From: JBDZUZ01 sp040255445
GTDB lineage: Bacteria > Planctomycetota > Phycisphaerae > Phycisphaerales > UBA1924
Direction of reading: 5' to 3'
DNA length: 36,743 nucleotides
Assembly (NCBI GenBank): GCA_040255445.1
Contig: JBDZUZ010000016.1
Coordinates: 1 to 36,743, forward strand
Part shown: positions 23,174 to 31,226 of the stretch, one piece after another
Layout of the letters: each line of letters starts with the position of its first letter
How positions within the stretch are numbered: position 1 is the first letter of the stretch
Position numbers and translations under genes: made by a program
Notes under the pieces: generated by a model
Told to the model about the DNA's origin: nothing
Database searches by the model: none
What the model saw: only the letters and a program-made list of their open reading frames with translations

Positions 23174-24823
23174 TTACGCCAGTCCGATCGATGCGGCGGT
23201 TGCATCATCATCCAGCACCGCGCTGGTCATGAACCCGCGGAGGGCGTTGAAGGCCGCATCAATGTCCGCCGCGGGGCCCGTAGCGCCGACGAGCGATTCC
23301 CGCAGCCGCCCGGCGCCGAACTCCTCGCGGCCAGCACCACGCTGCTCGGTGATGCCGTCGCTGTAGAGCAGGATCCGCTCGCCGCGGCCGAGCCGCAGCG
23401 TCCCGGAGGTGTACACCGCATCGGGCATGACACCGACGGGCACGCCGCCGTGCGCTTCGATCCCGTCGTGCGAGATGACATCGCCCGATGTGCTCAGATG
23501 CAGCCAGTGGCCGTGCCCTGCATCGATGTAGATCAGTGTGCCATCGGGCCAGAACACTCCGACCCACAGCGACACGAACCGCCCCGCGAGCGGCCGCTCG
23601 CAGAGGAAGCGATTGAGTTCGCTCACGGCGCCCGAGGGGCAGGCCCCCGGCGCGAGCGTCCGCAGCTGCGCATCGAGGAACGCCTGCACGCTGGCCATCA
23701 GCATCCCGGCGCTCACACCGTGTCCCGCGACATCGCCGATGCAGACGGCAACGCCGCCGCCGGGCATCTCGACGATGTCGAAGAGGTCGCCGGCGACGAA
23801 CGAGCCGGGCAGGGTGCGGAAGGCGTACTCGATCGGGCCGGTGCGGGCACGCTCGGGCGGGCTCACCATCTGCTGCACCTCGCGCGCGGCGGCGAGCTGG
23901 GCCCGCATCGCCGCATCGCGTTCCTCGAGCGCGGCCCGCTTGATGTTGGCGACGGCGAGGGCGTACGCCGTCGCGAGCGACTCGCAGAAGGCCGCGGCAT
24001 CCGTGCGGACGTGCGACTCGCGGCCGCGGGCGTCGAAGTAGAGGTAGCCGGTGACCGAGCCGTCGAGGGCGACGGGGGCGCAGAGCGCGGAGTGGATCTC
24101 GAGCTCCGCGAGCGATTGGCCGTGAGCGGGCGCGTTGTGGTCACCGGCCGCGACGGTGTCGGTGAGGAGCACGGCCTCGCCGGCATCGGCGGCTTCGATG
24201 AGCGATCGGCTGAAGGTGAGCCCCGCCGCGTCGATCTCCGCCTCGGTCGCGGCGTCCATCGCGATCACGAGCTCGACCGCCTCATCGCCGGGGACCTTGC
24301 GGAGGACGGCGGCGCGGGCGTACCCGCTGCCGCGGACGGCGGAGAGGACGGCGGCGCGGGCGGCTTCGGCCTCGGTCGCAGCGCGATTGAGATCAAGGAT
24401 GCACTCGCTGAGGAGTCGCAGGCGTTGTTCGGAGCGGCCCGGGGCGGTGACAGCGCGGTGGATGCGCAGGCCGGAGGTCGAGGTGTCATCGATCGTGGAA
24501 GCGGCCCGCATCGGCACCGCCCCGATCGCGATACGGAAGACCCAGGGGCCGATGCGCAGGAGGTCACCGGTCGTCAGGGGCATGGGCCGCGTGGGCTCGA
24601 TGCGCGAGCCGTTGAGAAAGGTGCCGGCGCGGGAGGTTTCATCGACGATGTACCAGCCGTCATCGCGCTGCAGGAGCGTGGCGTGCCGGCGCGACACGGC
24701 GTCATCGAGCAGCGACACCTCGCAGGTGGCGATGCGGCCGATGGTCGCGGGCCCATCGGAGATCGTGAAGACCTGCGTGGTGGGTCCGAGGAGGGTCTGG
24801 AGGGAGAGGATCTCGGCGGGCAT
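23174..24823 (-). CDS. FHA-GAF-PP2C (SpoIIE/RsbU-type) protein phosphatase
   Basis: From ATG 24823 the product has 549 residues; an upstream GTG would add 15. An FHA domain fills about 15-100 (IGRIATCEVSLLD, SRRHATLL, GTFLNGSRI), which binds phosphothreonine. A GAF-like domain spans about 130-290 (LCAPVALDGSVTGYLYFDAR). A short coiled helix (AAMRAQLAAAREVQQMVSPP) leads to the PP2C/SpoIIE domain, with FVAGDLFDIVEMPGGGVAV, CIGDVAGHGVSAGMLMASV and LLYSDGITEQRG supplying the metal aspartates. Such proteins reverse serine or threonine phosphorylation, often in anti-sigma partner switches. The FHA domain and the kinase next door suggest they may work on the same targets. Confidence 0.93.
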   Translation of the reverse strand: MPAEILSLQTLLGPTTQVFTISDGPATIGRIATCEVSLLDDAVSRRHATLLQRDDGWYIVDETSRAGTFLNGSRIEPTRPMPLTTGDLLRIGPWVFRIAIGAVPMRAASTIDDTSTSGLRIHRAVTAPGRSEQRLRLLSECILDLNRAATEAEAARAAVLSAVRGSGYARAAVLRKVPGDEAVELVIAMDAATEAEIDAAGLTFSRSLIEAADAGEAVLLTDTVAAGDHNAPAHGQSLAELEIHSALCAPVALDGSVTGYLYFDARGRESHVRTDAAAFCESLATAYALAVANIKRAALEERDAAMRAQLAAAREVQQMVSPPERARTGPIEYAFRTLPGSFVAGDLFDIVEMPGGGVAVCIGDVAGHGVSAGMLMASVQAFLDAQLRTLAPGACPSGAVSELNRFLCERPLAGRFVSLWVGVFWPDGTLIYIDAGHGHWLHLSTSGDVISHDGIEAHGGVPVGVMPDAVYTSGTLRLGRGERILLYSDGITEQRGAGREEFGAGRLRESLVGATGPAADIDAAFNALRGFMTSAVLDDDATAASIGLA

Positions 24824-24834
24824 TGAGGGGCAGA

Positions 24835-25971
24835 TTACCGAGTTTCTCGTCCGGCCATCCGCAACCAATACCGCGCATGCCGCTTCTCGCCCGTCCGCGT
24901 TAGGACGCCCTTCTCCACCATGTCGGCCAGGTCACGCGTGGCTGTGGCCGGTGAGGTCTTGGTGATCGCGAGATAGTTCGCCGCGCTGAGGCCGCCCTTG
25001 AAACCGTCGGGCCCTTCGCGGAGCATCCGCAGCAGAGCCTTCTCCTGCCGCGGGTTGAGTTGGCCGCGGCAGCGGTCGAGGAGCCGGGCCTTGGCGATCA
25101 CGAAGTCAACCAGGCGGAGTGTGCGTTGCTGCGCGGCGAGGACGGTCTGCGAGAACCACGCCAGCCAGCCGTCGATGCGGAGCCTGCGGTTCGCGGCTTC
25201 GAGGGCTTCGTAGTAGCCGCGGCGGGTGGCGAGGATCTGCGCGGCCAGCGCGGTCAGCGATGGCCGGCCGAGCGCCTGGGCCAGTGCCTTCTCGGAGATC
25301 GCGCGGCCGATGCGGCCGTTGCCGTCTTCGAACGGGTGGATGCTCTCGAAGTACAGGTGCGCGATGCCGGCGCGGGTGATCGCGGGCAACGCGGCATCGC
25401 TGCCCGCGCTGTCCGGCCCGGCGCTGTTGAACCACGCGATGAACCGCTCCATCTCTCCGGGCACGCGTTCCCGCGGCGGGGCCTCGAAGTGCACCTTGGG
25501 CGCGTGCATGGCGCCCGACACCACCTGCATCGGCTCCGCGCCGGTGCGGTAGCGGCCGAGGTCGCGCAGGTCGGGCCGGCCGGCACACACCATCGCGTGC
25601 CACTCGAAGAGCATTTCGTGCGTGAGGGGCGCGGCGTGGTTGCGGTACAGGTCAAGCATGAGCTCGCCGATGCCGCGTTCCGCGGGCGTCGGCCGCGACG
25701 CATTGACCGATGCATCATCGAGCCCCAGCCCCCGCCGGATCGACGATTGCACGCTCGCGCGATCGAGCATCTCGCCCTCGATCTCCGAAGTCGTCATCGC
25801 CTCTTCGCTCATGGACTCGGCGACAACCCAGAGTCGTTCCGCCTCGCCGACCGTCCGCGTCGAGCCGATCAGCGTCCCGCCGGCGAGCAAGAACTGCTCT
25901 TCCGCCGCGGCGAGCAGGGCCGGATCCCAGAGGAACGCCGGCCAATCGGGATGCTCCCAGTTCCAGCCCAT
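24835..25971 (-). CDS. Fic family protein with N-terminal inhibitory helix and C-terminal winged helix
   Basis: The product has 378 residues. The Fic motif HPFEDGNGRIGR is complete, including the catalytic His. The flap region MQVVSGAMHAPKVHFEAPPR lies before it. The N-terminal TSEIEGE matches the inhibitory motif [S/T]xxxE[G/N], so this is a self-inhibited (class II) Fic protein that transfers AMP from ATP to a target hydroxyl. The C-terminus (LNPRQEKALLRMLREGP, ISKTSPA-like ITKTSPATATRDLADMVEKG) is a winged helix, so it may also bind DNA. It ends 12 bases before the phosphatase start. Two strong palindromes lie at its 5' end. Confidence 0.94.
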   Translation of the reverse strand: MGWNWEHPDWPAFLWDPALLAAAEEQFLLAGGTLIGSTRTVGEAERLWVVAESMSEEAMTTSEIEGEMLDRASVQSSIRRGLGLDDASVNASRPTPAERGIGELMLDLYRNHAAPLTHEMLFEWHAMVCAGRPDLRDLGRYRTGAEPMQVVSGAMHAPKVHFEAPPRERVPGEMERFIAWFNSAGPDSAGSDAALPAITRAGIAHLYFESIHPFEDGNGRIGRAISEKALAQALGRPSLTALAAQILATRRGYYEALEAANRRLRIDGWLAWFSQTVLAAQQRTLRLVDFVIAKARLLDRCRGQLNPRQEKALLRMLREGPDGFKGGLSAANYLAITKTSPATATRDLADMVEKGVLTRTGEKRHARYWLRMAGRETR

Positions 25972-25999
25972 GAGCGATAGGATAGGCTTCTATCGCTCA
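25971..25999. promoter_or_regulatory. Operator-like palindrome 1 at the fic start
   Basis: TGAGCGATAG (25971-25980) and CTATCGCTCA (25990-25999) are exact inverted repeats around a 9-base spacer. The first base overlaps the fic start codon. A bound dimer here would block translation-start-proximal transcription. The winged helix of the Fic protein itself makes self-control a reasonable guess. Confidence 0.7.
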
Positions 26000-26014
26000 A
26001 AAACGCCGTGATCA

Positions 26015-26043
26015 TGAGCGATAGAACCCGCATCTATCGCTCA
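26015..26043. promoter_or_regulatory. Operator-like palindrome 2 upstream of fic
   Basis: The same 10-base arms, TGAGCGATAG (26015-26024) and CTATCGCTCA (26034-26043), again flank 9 bases, but the spacer sequence differs from copy 1. The two palindromes are 44 bases apart centre to centre, about four helical turns, so two dimers would lie on the same DNA face. Confidence 0.7.
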
Positions 26044-26069
26044 AGCCAGGCGTAAACCCGTGCCTTGAC

Positions 26070-27665
26070 TCAGCATCCACCCTGCCAGAACCCAAAAAAC
26101 ACCCCGATGTCGTCCCCATCCGTCCCGCCCGAGCGGTCGATGTCGCCTTCGGGGGCGCCGGCCTGCCAGTAGCCAAAGAAGACGGTGATGTCGTCGCCGT
26201 CGACGCCGCCCGAGCCGTCGATGTCGGCGGGACAGGGCTGCGGCACGGTGGCGTCCGCCGCGGCGGTGGTGTTGATGATGCCGTGGCCGCGGATGAAGAG
26301 GGGGTCGGTGACGCCGTTGGCGGCGAAGTCGCCCGCGGTGGTGAAGAGGGCGTGGCGGAGCTGGTCGACGGTCCAGGTCGGGTGCGCCTGCACGAGGCAG
26401 GCGACCGCGCCGGCGACGAGCGGTGTCGAGAGGCTGGTGCCGTTGGCGGTGGCGTATTCATCCGGCGCGTTGGGTGAGGCGATCGCGACGCCGCTGCCGC
26501 GGGCGAGGACTTCGGGCTTCACGCGGCCGTCGGCGGTGGGGCCGTCGGAGCTGAAGGAGCTGATGAGCCCGTTGCCGCGGTTCGAGCCGCAGGTGATGAC
26601 GCGGAGCGCATCGGCGGGGGCGCCGAGGCGCGAGGTCGCGGGGTCTTCATCGTGTCCGGCGTTGCCCGCGGCGGTGACGCAGTGCAGGCCGTTCTCCGCC
26701 GCGGCGTTGAGCGCGATCGAGGTCACGCCGATCAGGCCGTTCATGTCCGCCTGCGTGTACCAGTCGGAGTAGCTGAGCGACGAGGTGGCGACATCGCCGC
26801 CGTGCAGCTCGATGAACTCGATGCCGGCGACGTAGTAGTCTTCCTCGACGGGGGTTTCGCTCGTGACATCCTCGGTCTTGCAGAGGATGAAGGAGGCATC
26901 GAACGCCCCGCCGACGAGTTCCCCGGGCAGGTAGCCGCCGATCGTGGAGAGCACGAGCGTGCCGTGGCTGTGCTGGCCGGGATCGTCGGCGGGTTCGATC
27001 GCGGTGTTGCCGTCGTTGTTGATGAAGTCGCGCTCCGCGACGAGTGCGAACGGTTTCAACGGATTGTTGAAGACCAGGTGCGAGCGTTCGAAGCCGGTGT
27101 CAAGCACGCCGATGATTACGCCCTGGCCGGTGAAGCCGCGGTCGTGCATCGCGATGACATTGATCTGCGCGAGCTGATTCGTGGCGCGGCCGTAGTCGGT
27201 GCGCTGCGTGTAGCCGCCCGCGGGCTCGACGGTGACTGCGGGCTTCTCGCCGCGGCGGACGGGTTGCACGGCCTTGACGAAGGGCAGCTCGCGCAGCCGG
27301 GCGATCTCATCGGGCGTGGCGTCGATGCTGATGGCGTTGAGCCAGCGCGATTCGGCGCGGCGCGGCCCGGCGACGGCCTCGGCCGCGGCGGCGTAGGCGG
27401 GGTTGAGCGCGACATCGCGCTCATCGACCAGGCCGGGCGCGGTGCGGCGGAGCTGGCGGCGTTGGACGGCACGCGGGGTGAGCGATTCCGCTGCCGCGGC
27501 GAGCGCGGCGGGGCGGGACTCGGGCGTGAGGCCTTTGTTGGTGAAGAGGACCCAGACCGGAGTCCCGGGCGCGGCGGCGGTCGGCGTCGCGGCCGGCTTG
27601 GGCGGCTCGCCCGCCATCGCGAGGAGGGGGAAAAGAACAGCGGCGACGAGCGGGGTCGGGGCCAT
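26070..27665 (-). CDS. Secreted subtilisin-like (S8) serine protease with dockerin-like C-terminus
   Basis: The product has 531 residues. A signal peptide covers about 1-19. A propeptide-like region follows (VWVLFTNKGL, WLNAISIDATPDEIARLREL). The S8 catalytic triad is complete: Asp189 in GVLDTG, His234 in HSHGT, and Ser in NGTSLSTPLVAG. The oxyanion Asn is in TAAGNAGHDE. The C-terminus has two calcium-binding repeats, DIDGSGGVDGDDITVFFGYW and DIDRSGGTDGDDIGVFFGFW, and ends QGGC. Dockerin-like pairs ending in Gly-Cys are common on secreted proteins of Phycisphaerae and probably anchor them to the surface. It is likely exported and extracellular. Confidence 0.93.
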   Translation of the reverse strand: MAPTPLVAAVLFPLLAMAGEPPKPAATPTAAAPGTPVWVLFTNKGLTPESRPAALAAAAESLTPRAVQRRQLRRTAPGLVDERDVALNPAYAAAAEAVAGPRRAESRWLNAISIDATPDEIARLRELPFVKAVQPVRRGEKPAVTVEPAGGYTQRTDYGRATNQLAQINVIAMHDRGFTGQGVIIGVLDTGFERSHLVFNNPLKPFALVAERDFINNDGNTAIEPADDPGQHSHGTLVLSTIGGYLPGELVGGAFDASFILCKTEDVTSETPVEEDYYVAGIEFIELHGGDVATSSLSYSDWYTQADMNGLIGVTSIALNAAAENGLHCVTAAGNAGHDEDPATSRLGAPADALRVITCGSNRGNGLISSFSSDGPTADGRVKPEVLARGSGVAIASPNAPDEYATANGTSLSTPLVAGAVACLVQAHPTWTVDQLRHALFTTAGDFAANGVTDPLFIRGHGIINTTAAADATVPQPCPADIDGSGGVDGDDITVFFGYWQAGAPEGDIDRSGGTDGDDIGVFFGFWQGGC

Positions 27666-27712
27666 TGAGGCAGCATACCGCGGGGCGGGGAAACGGCAAC
27701 CGGAAAGGCGGT

Positions 27713-28219
27713 TCAGCCGCCGCGGTGCGTGTTATCCGGCCCGGCGGGCCGCGGGCGAGCCCCAGCGAAGGCGATGAACCTTGGGAGGAGCACGATACAG
27801 CGGAGGCGCCGAAGCAGCGGCGTTGCCGGGCGGACGATGGTGCGAAGGTGCTCGACGAAGGAGCGCTCGGGCAGCGCCGCGGGGTCCAACCGTTCGAAGA
27901 GCGCTATGACCATGAGCAGCACATACCCGAACGCGGCCAACAGCGATTGGGCGAGGACGAGATTGAAGGAGAGCACGCTCCAGCCGTCTTTAGCAACGAA
28001 CAACAGGGGGAGCGCGGCGAGGCCGAGGTGGAGGAGCGCGGAGAATCCAAGGTAAATCACGCGGACCGCCGCGGCGGGCGGGCGGAGGCGTGGGGCGGCA
28101 AGATCAACGCCGCGCAGGCCGTCGAGGGACTTCCACCAATCGAAGAGCGATGTCAGGCCGACGGCGATCAACGCGAGGGTGATGATGATCGAACTGGTGA
28201 CGGCGATCGAGGTGAGCAT
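27713..28219 (-). CDS. Small membrane protein of unknown function
   Basis: From ATG 28219 the product has 168 residues. I see three hydrophobic segments: SIAVTSSIIITLALIAVGL, YLGFSALLHLGLAALPLLFV and NLVLAQSLLAAFGYVLLMVI. The last is followed by FERLDPAALPERSFVEHLRT and a basic tail. The family is not recognised. There is no clear ribosome binding site, so the start is uncertain. It lies between the helicase and the protease with no sign of coupling to either. Confidence 0.6.
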   Translation of the reverse strand: MLTSIAVTSSIIITLALIAVGLTSLFDWWKSLDGLRGVDLAAPRLRPPAAAVRVIYLGFSALLHLGLAALPLLFVAKDGWSVLSFNLVLAQSLLAAFGYVLLMVIALFERLDPAALPERSFVEHLRTIVRPATPLLRRLRCIVLLPRFIAFAGARPRPAGPDNTHRGG

Positions 28220-28336
28220 CGCTGAAGTGCTGCCGTGGAGCGTGATGATCTGCCTCAGTGCGAGGCTCCGCGCAGAGTGTAACGCTGGCGTTCCGCATCG
28301 GCAGAATGCCGATGCCACTGGGGCTGATGCCGCGGG

Positions 28337-31090
28337 TTACTTGATGCGGGTCAGGCGGGCGTATTCGAGGACGAGGGTCTTCCGCCCCGCTTCGCGGAAC
28401 GCGACCACCGCGCGGGCGTTCGCGCCGCTCGTGATCGATTCGATCGTGCCGATGCCGAACTGCGGGTGGCGGACGGTGGAGCCGACGGGGAACGCGCCGG
28501 GTTTGGCTTCGGCGTTTCCGCCCATGCCTCCCGACAAGCCGCCGCCCCCGCTCATCGGGCGCAGCTGCGTCGGCGGGCGGCCCGGTGCGGGCCGCTGCGA
28601 TGCGCTGGAGCCGGAGCGATACTGCGCTGCGCTACTCGAAGGACGCTGCGGTCGCTCGCTCGGGTCCACCTGCGATTCATCGTCCCACGCCGTGCCCGCC
28701 AGATCGCCGTACGCATCCGACTGGTCGCTCGCGCTGATGTGCTCCTGCGGCAGTTCCGCGAGGAAGCGGCTCGGAATCGTGCGTTCGGTGAGGCCGCGGA
28801 CCGTCCGGTAGTTGGCCGCGGTGATGTGCAGCCGCCGCATGGCACGGGTGATGCCGACGAAGCAGAGCCGGCGTTCTTCCTCGAGCGCGGCATCGCTCTC
28901 GCGCGAGCGCATGTGCGGGAGCGTGCCCTCTTCGAGGCCGATCATCGCGACGGCGTGGAACTCGAGGCCCTTGGCCGCGTGCAGCGTCATGAGCGTGACC
29001 GAGCCCTGCGCGGGGTCGACGGCATCGGCATCGGCGACCAGCGTGATCGATTCGAGGTACGCGCGGAGCATCGCGAGCAGCGGGGGGGTGTCGGCGGCGC
29101 CGGTCGCGGCGTCTTCTCCGCCGAAGGCGGGGTCGCCCGCGACATCGAACTCGAGCTCGAACTCGCGCGCGGAGCTCACCAGTTCATCGAGGTTGTCGAC
29201 CCGCTCGGCATCGGTCTCGCTCTTGCCGGCCTTGGCCTGCGCGGTGTACATCGCGCGGAGGCCGGATTCGACGATGACGCGGTCGACGAGTTCGGCGAGC
29301 GATGTTGAGACCTTCGCCCCCAAGAAGGAGCCGCCGCCGGTCCAGTCGTCGACGAGGCCGACGAACTTCTGCACCGCGCCCAAGCCGCGGGGCCCGATCT
29401 CGTTGATCGCGCCGGCATCGCGCATCGTCGCCAGGATCGGCCGGCCGGTCTCCGCGGCGATCAATTCAACCCGCTTCATGCTCGTGTTGCCGATGCCGCG
29501 AGCCGGCGTGTTGACGATGCGGCCCAGCGAGACATCGTCGGCCGGGTTGGCGACCAGTCGCAGGTACGCGAGCGCATTCTTGATCTCCTCGCGCTCGTAG
29601 AAGGCGGTGCCGCGGGCGATGGTGTACGGGATGCCGGCCTGCCGCAACGATTCTTCCATGACGCGGCTGAGGGCGTTGGTGCGGTAGAAGACGGCCATGT
29701 CGCGCCAGGCGACCGGTTCCTTGCCGTCTTCACCATCGTGCAGCCGCCGGAACCAGTCCGCCAGCAGCGCGGCCTCGTGCCGCTCGTCCCTGCACAGCGT
29801 CGCCTCGACCTTGTGCCCGCCGGGCTTGCTCGTGAACAGGTCCTTGTGCCGCCGCTGCTTGTTGTTGCGGATCAGCGTGTCGGCGACGGCGAGGATCGGC
29901 GCGGTCGAGCGGAAGTTCTCGCCCAGCATGATCACCCGCGCGCCCGGGTAGTGCTTCTCGAAATCCAGAATGTTCGTGATGTCCGCGCCGCGCCAGCCGT
30001 AGATCGACTGGTCGGGGTCGCCGACGACGCAGATGTTGGGGCCCTTTGCGTGTCCGCTCGCCGCGGCAGCGCCGGGCGCCGCGATCGGCTCGACATCGAA
30101 CTCGTCGCCCGCATCCGGCTCCGCAGCGTCCGGCTCGGCTTCAGCCGCCGCCCCCGCCGCGGCCTCCTTCCCCGTCCCCGCGATACCCGTTCCAGCGATA
30201 AGGGAAGCAATCAAAAACTGCGCGGCGTTCGTGTCCTGGTACTCATCGATCAGCAGATACCGCCACCGGTTCCGCAGCTCCAGCCGCACCGAGGCATCCT
30301 TCTTGAGCATCCGCGCGGTCAGCAGCAGCAGGTCGTCAAAGTCCACCGCGTTCGCCGCCCGCAGCGCCTTCTGGTACCCCGCGTAGATCTTCGCGATGTT
30401 CCGGCTGGTGAAGTCGTACGCCTGCTGGGCGTACTGCTCGGCATCGAGCAGGTCGTTCTTGGCGTTGGAAATCGCCGACAGCACGGACCGCGGCGGGAAG
30501 TTCGAGGTCGAGAGCTGCTGGGCCTCGATCACCTTTTTGACGAGCGCGGACTGATCGCCGGTGTCGTAGATCGTGTAATCCGGCTTGAGGCCAGCGGCCT
30601 CGGCGTAGCGCCGCAGCAGCCGGGCGCACAGCGCGTGGAAGGTCGTGATCGTGAGCCCGCGCATCGCCCCCGCGTTGGGCGAGTTCTCCAGCAGCGTGTG
30701 GACGCGCTCGCGCATCTCCGCCGCGGCCTTGTTGGTGAAGGTCAGCGCGAGGATGGACCACGGCGCCACGCGGTTCGCGATCAGGTGCGCGATCCGCCGC
30801 GTGATGACGCGGGTCTTGCCCGACCCCGCCGCGGCGACGATCAGCAGCGGTCCCTCGCCGTGCAGCACCGCCTGTTTCTGCGGCTCGGTGAGGCCTTCGA
30901 GCAGCTCGGCGCCGGGGGCGCGGCCGTGCCCGCCCTCTGGCCCGCCACTCTGTCCGCCGCCGTGCCCACCGGCCGGCCCGCCACGCATCCAACCGCCGGA
31001 GCCTCCGCCCGCGTTGCCACTAGAAACAGGCCCCGGGCGTGGTGCGCCCGAAGGGTTCCGAAAGTCGAATGGAACGCCGCCGCCGGTCAT
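28337..31090 (-). CDS. UvrD/PcrA-type superfamily 1 DNA helicase
   Basis: The product has 917 residues from ATG 31090. The first 60 are Gly/Pro-rich and disordered. The helicase motifs are complete: Q-motif LTEPQKQAVLH, Walker A AAAGSGKT (86-93), TFTNKAAAEMRERV, TTFHALCARLLRR, DEYQDTN, QSIYGWRGADI, LGENFRST, TLMTLHAAKGLEFHAV and CFVGITRAMRRLHI. About 60 residues rich in Ala, Glu, Asp and Gly are inserted between DEYQDTN and GDPDQSIYGWRG. The C-terminus has the Tudor-like VRHPQFGIGTIESI that binds RNA polymerase in PcrA/UvrD. It unwinds DNA 3' to 5' in repair and in clearing replication or transcription conflicts. Confidence 0.95.
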   Translation of the reverse strand: MTGGGVPFDFRNPSGAPRPGPVSSGNAGGGSGGWMRGGPAGGHGGGQSGGPEGGHGRAPGAELLEGLTEPQKQAVLHGEGPLLIVAAAGSGKTRVITRRIAHLIANRVAPWSILALTFTNKAAAEMRERVHTLLENSPNAGAMRGLTITTFHALCARLLRRYAEAAGLKPDYTIYDTGDQSALVKKVIEAQQLSTSNFPPRSVLSAISNAKNDLLDAEQYAQQAYDFTSRNIAKIYAGYQKALRAANAVDFDDLLLLTARMLKKDASVRLELRNRWRYLLIDEYQDTNAAQFLIASLIAGTGIAGTGKEAAAGAAAEAEPDAAEPDAGDEFDVEPIAAPGAAAASGHAKGPNICVVGDPDQSIYGWRGADITNILDFEKHYPGARVIMLGENFRSTAPILAVADTLIRNNKQRRHKDLFTSKPGGHKVEATLCRDERHEAALLADWFRRLHDGEDGKEPVAWRDMAVFYRTNALSRVMEESLRQAGIPYTIARGTAFYEREEIKNALAYLRLVANPADDVSLGRIVNTPARGIGNTSMKRVELIAAETGRPILATMRDAGAINEIGPRGLGAVQKFVGLVDDWTGGGSFLGAKVSTSLAELVDRVIVESGLRAMYTAQAKAGKSETDAERVDNLDELVSSAREFELEFDVAGDPAFGGEDAATGAADTPPLLAMLRAYLESITLVADADAVDPAQGSVTLMTLHAAKGLEFHAVAMIGLEEGTLPHMRSRESDAALEEERRLCFVGITRAMRRLHITAANYRTVRGLTERTIPSRFLAELPQEHISASDQSDAYGDLAGTAWDDESQVDPSERPQRPSSSAAQYRSGSSASQRPAPGRPPTQLRPMSGGGGLSGGMGGNAEAKPGAFPVGSTVRHPQFGIGTIESITSGANARAVVAFREAGRKTLVLEYARLTRIK

Positions 31091-31226
31091 GGTCGCAGGG
31101 TAGCAGTGTCGCTCACCGCCCCGGCGGCGCGCCCGCCGCGTTCTCGCCTGCTTGCTGCAAAATCCCGCGCGCCGATGGACGCCCGCGGTGATCGCACCCG
31201 TCGGTCGTACCCGCCCGGTCCGCGCA

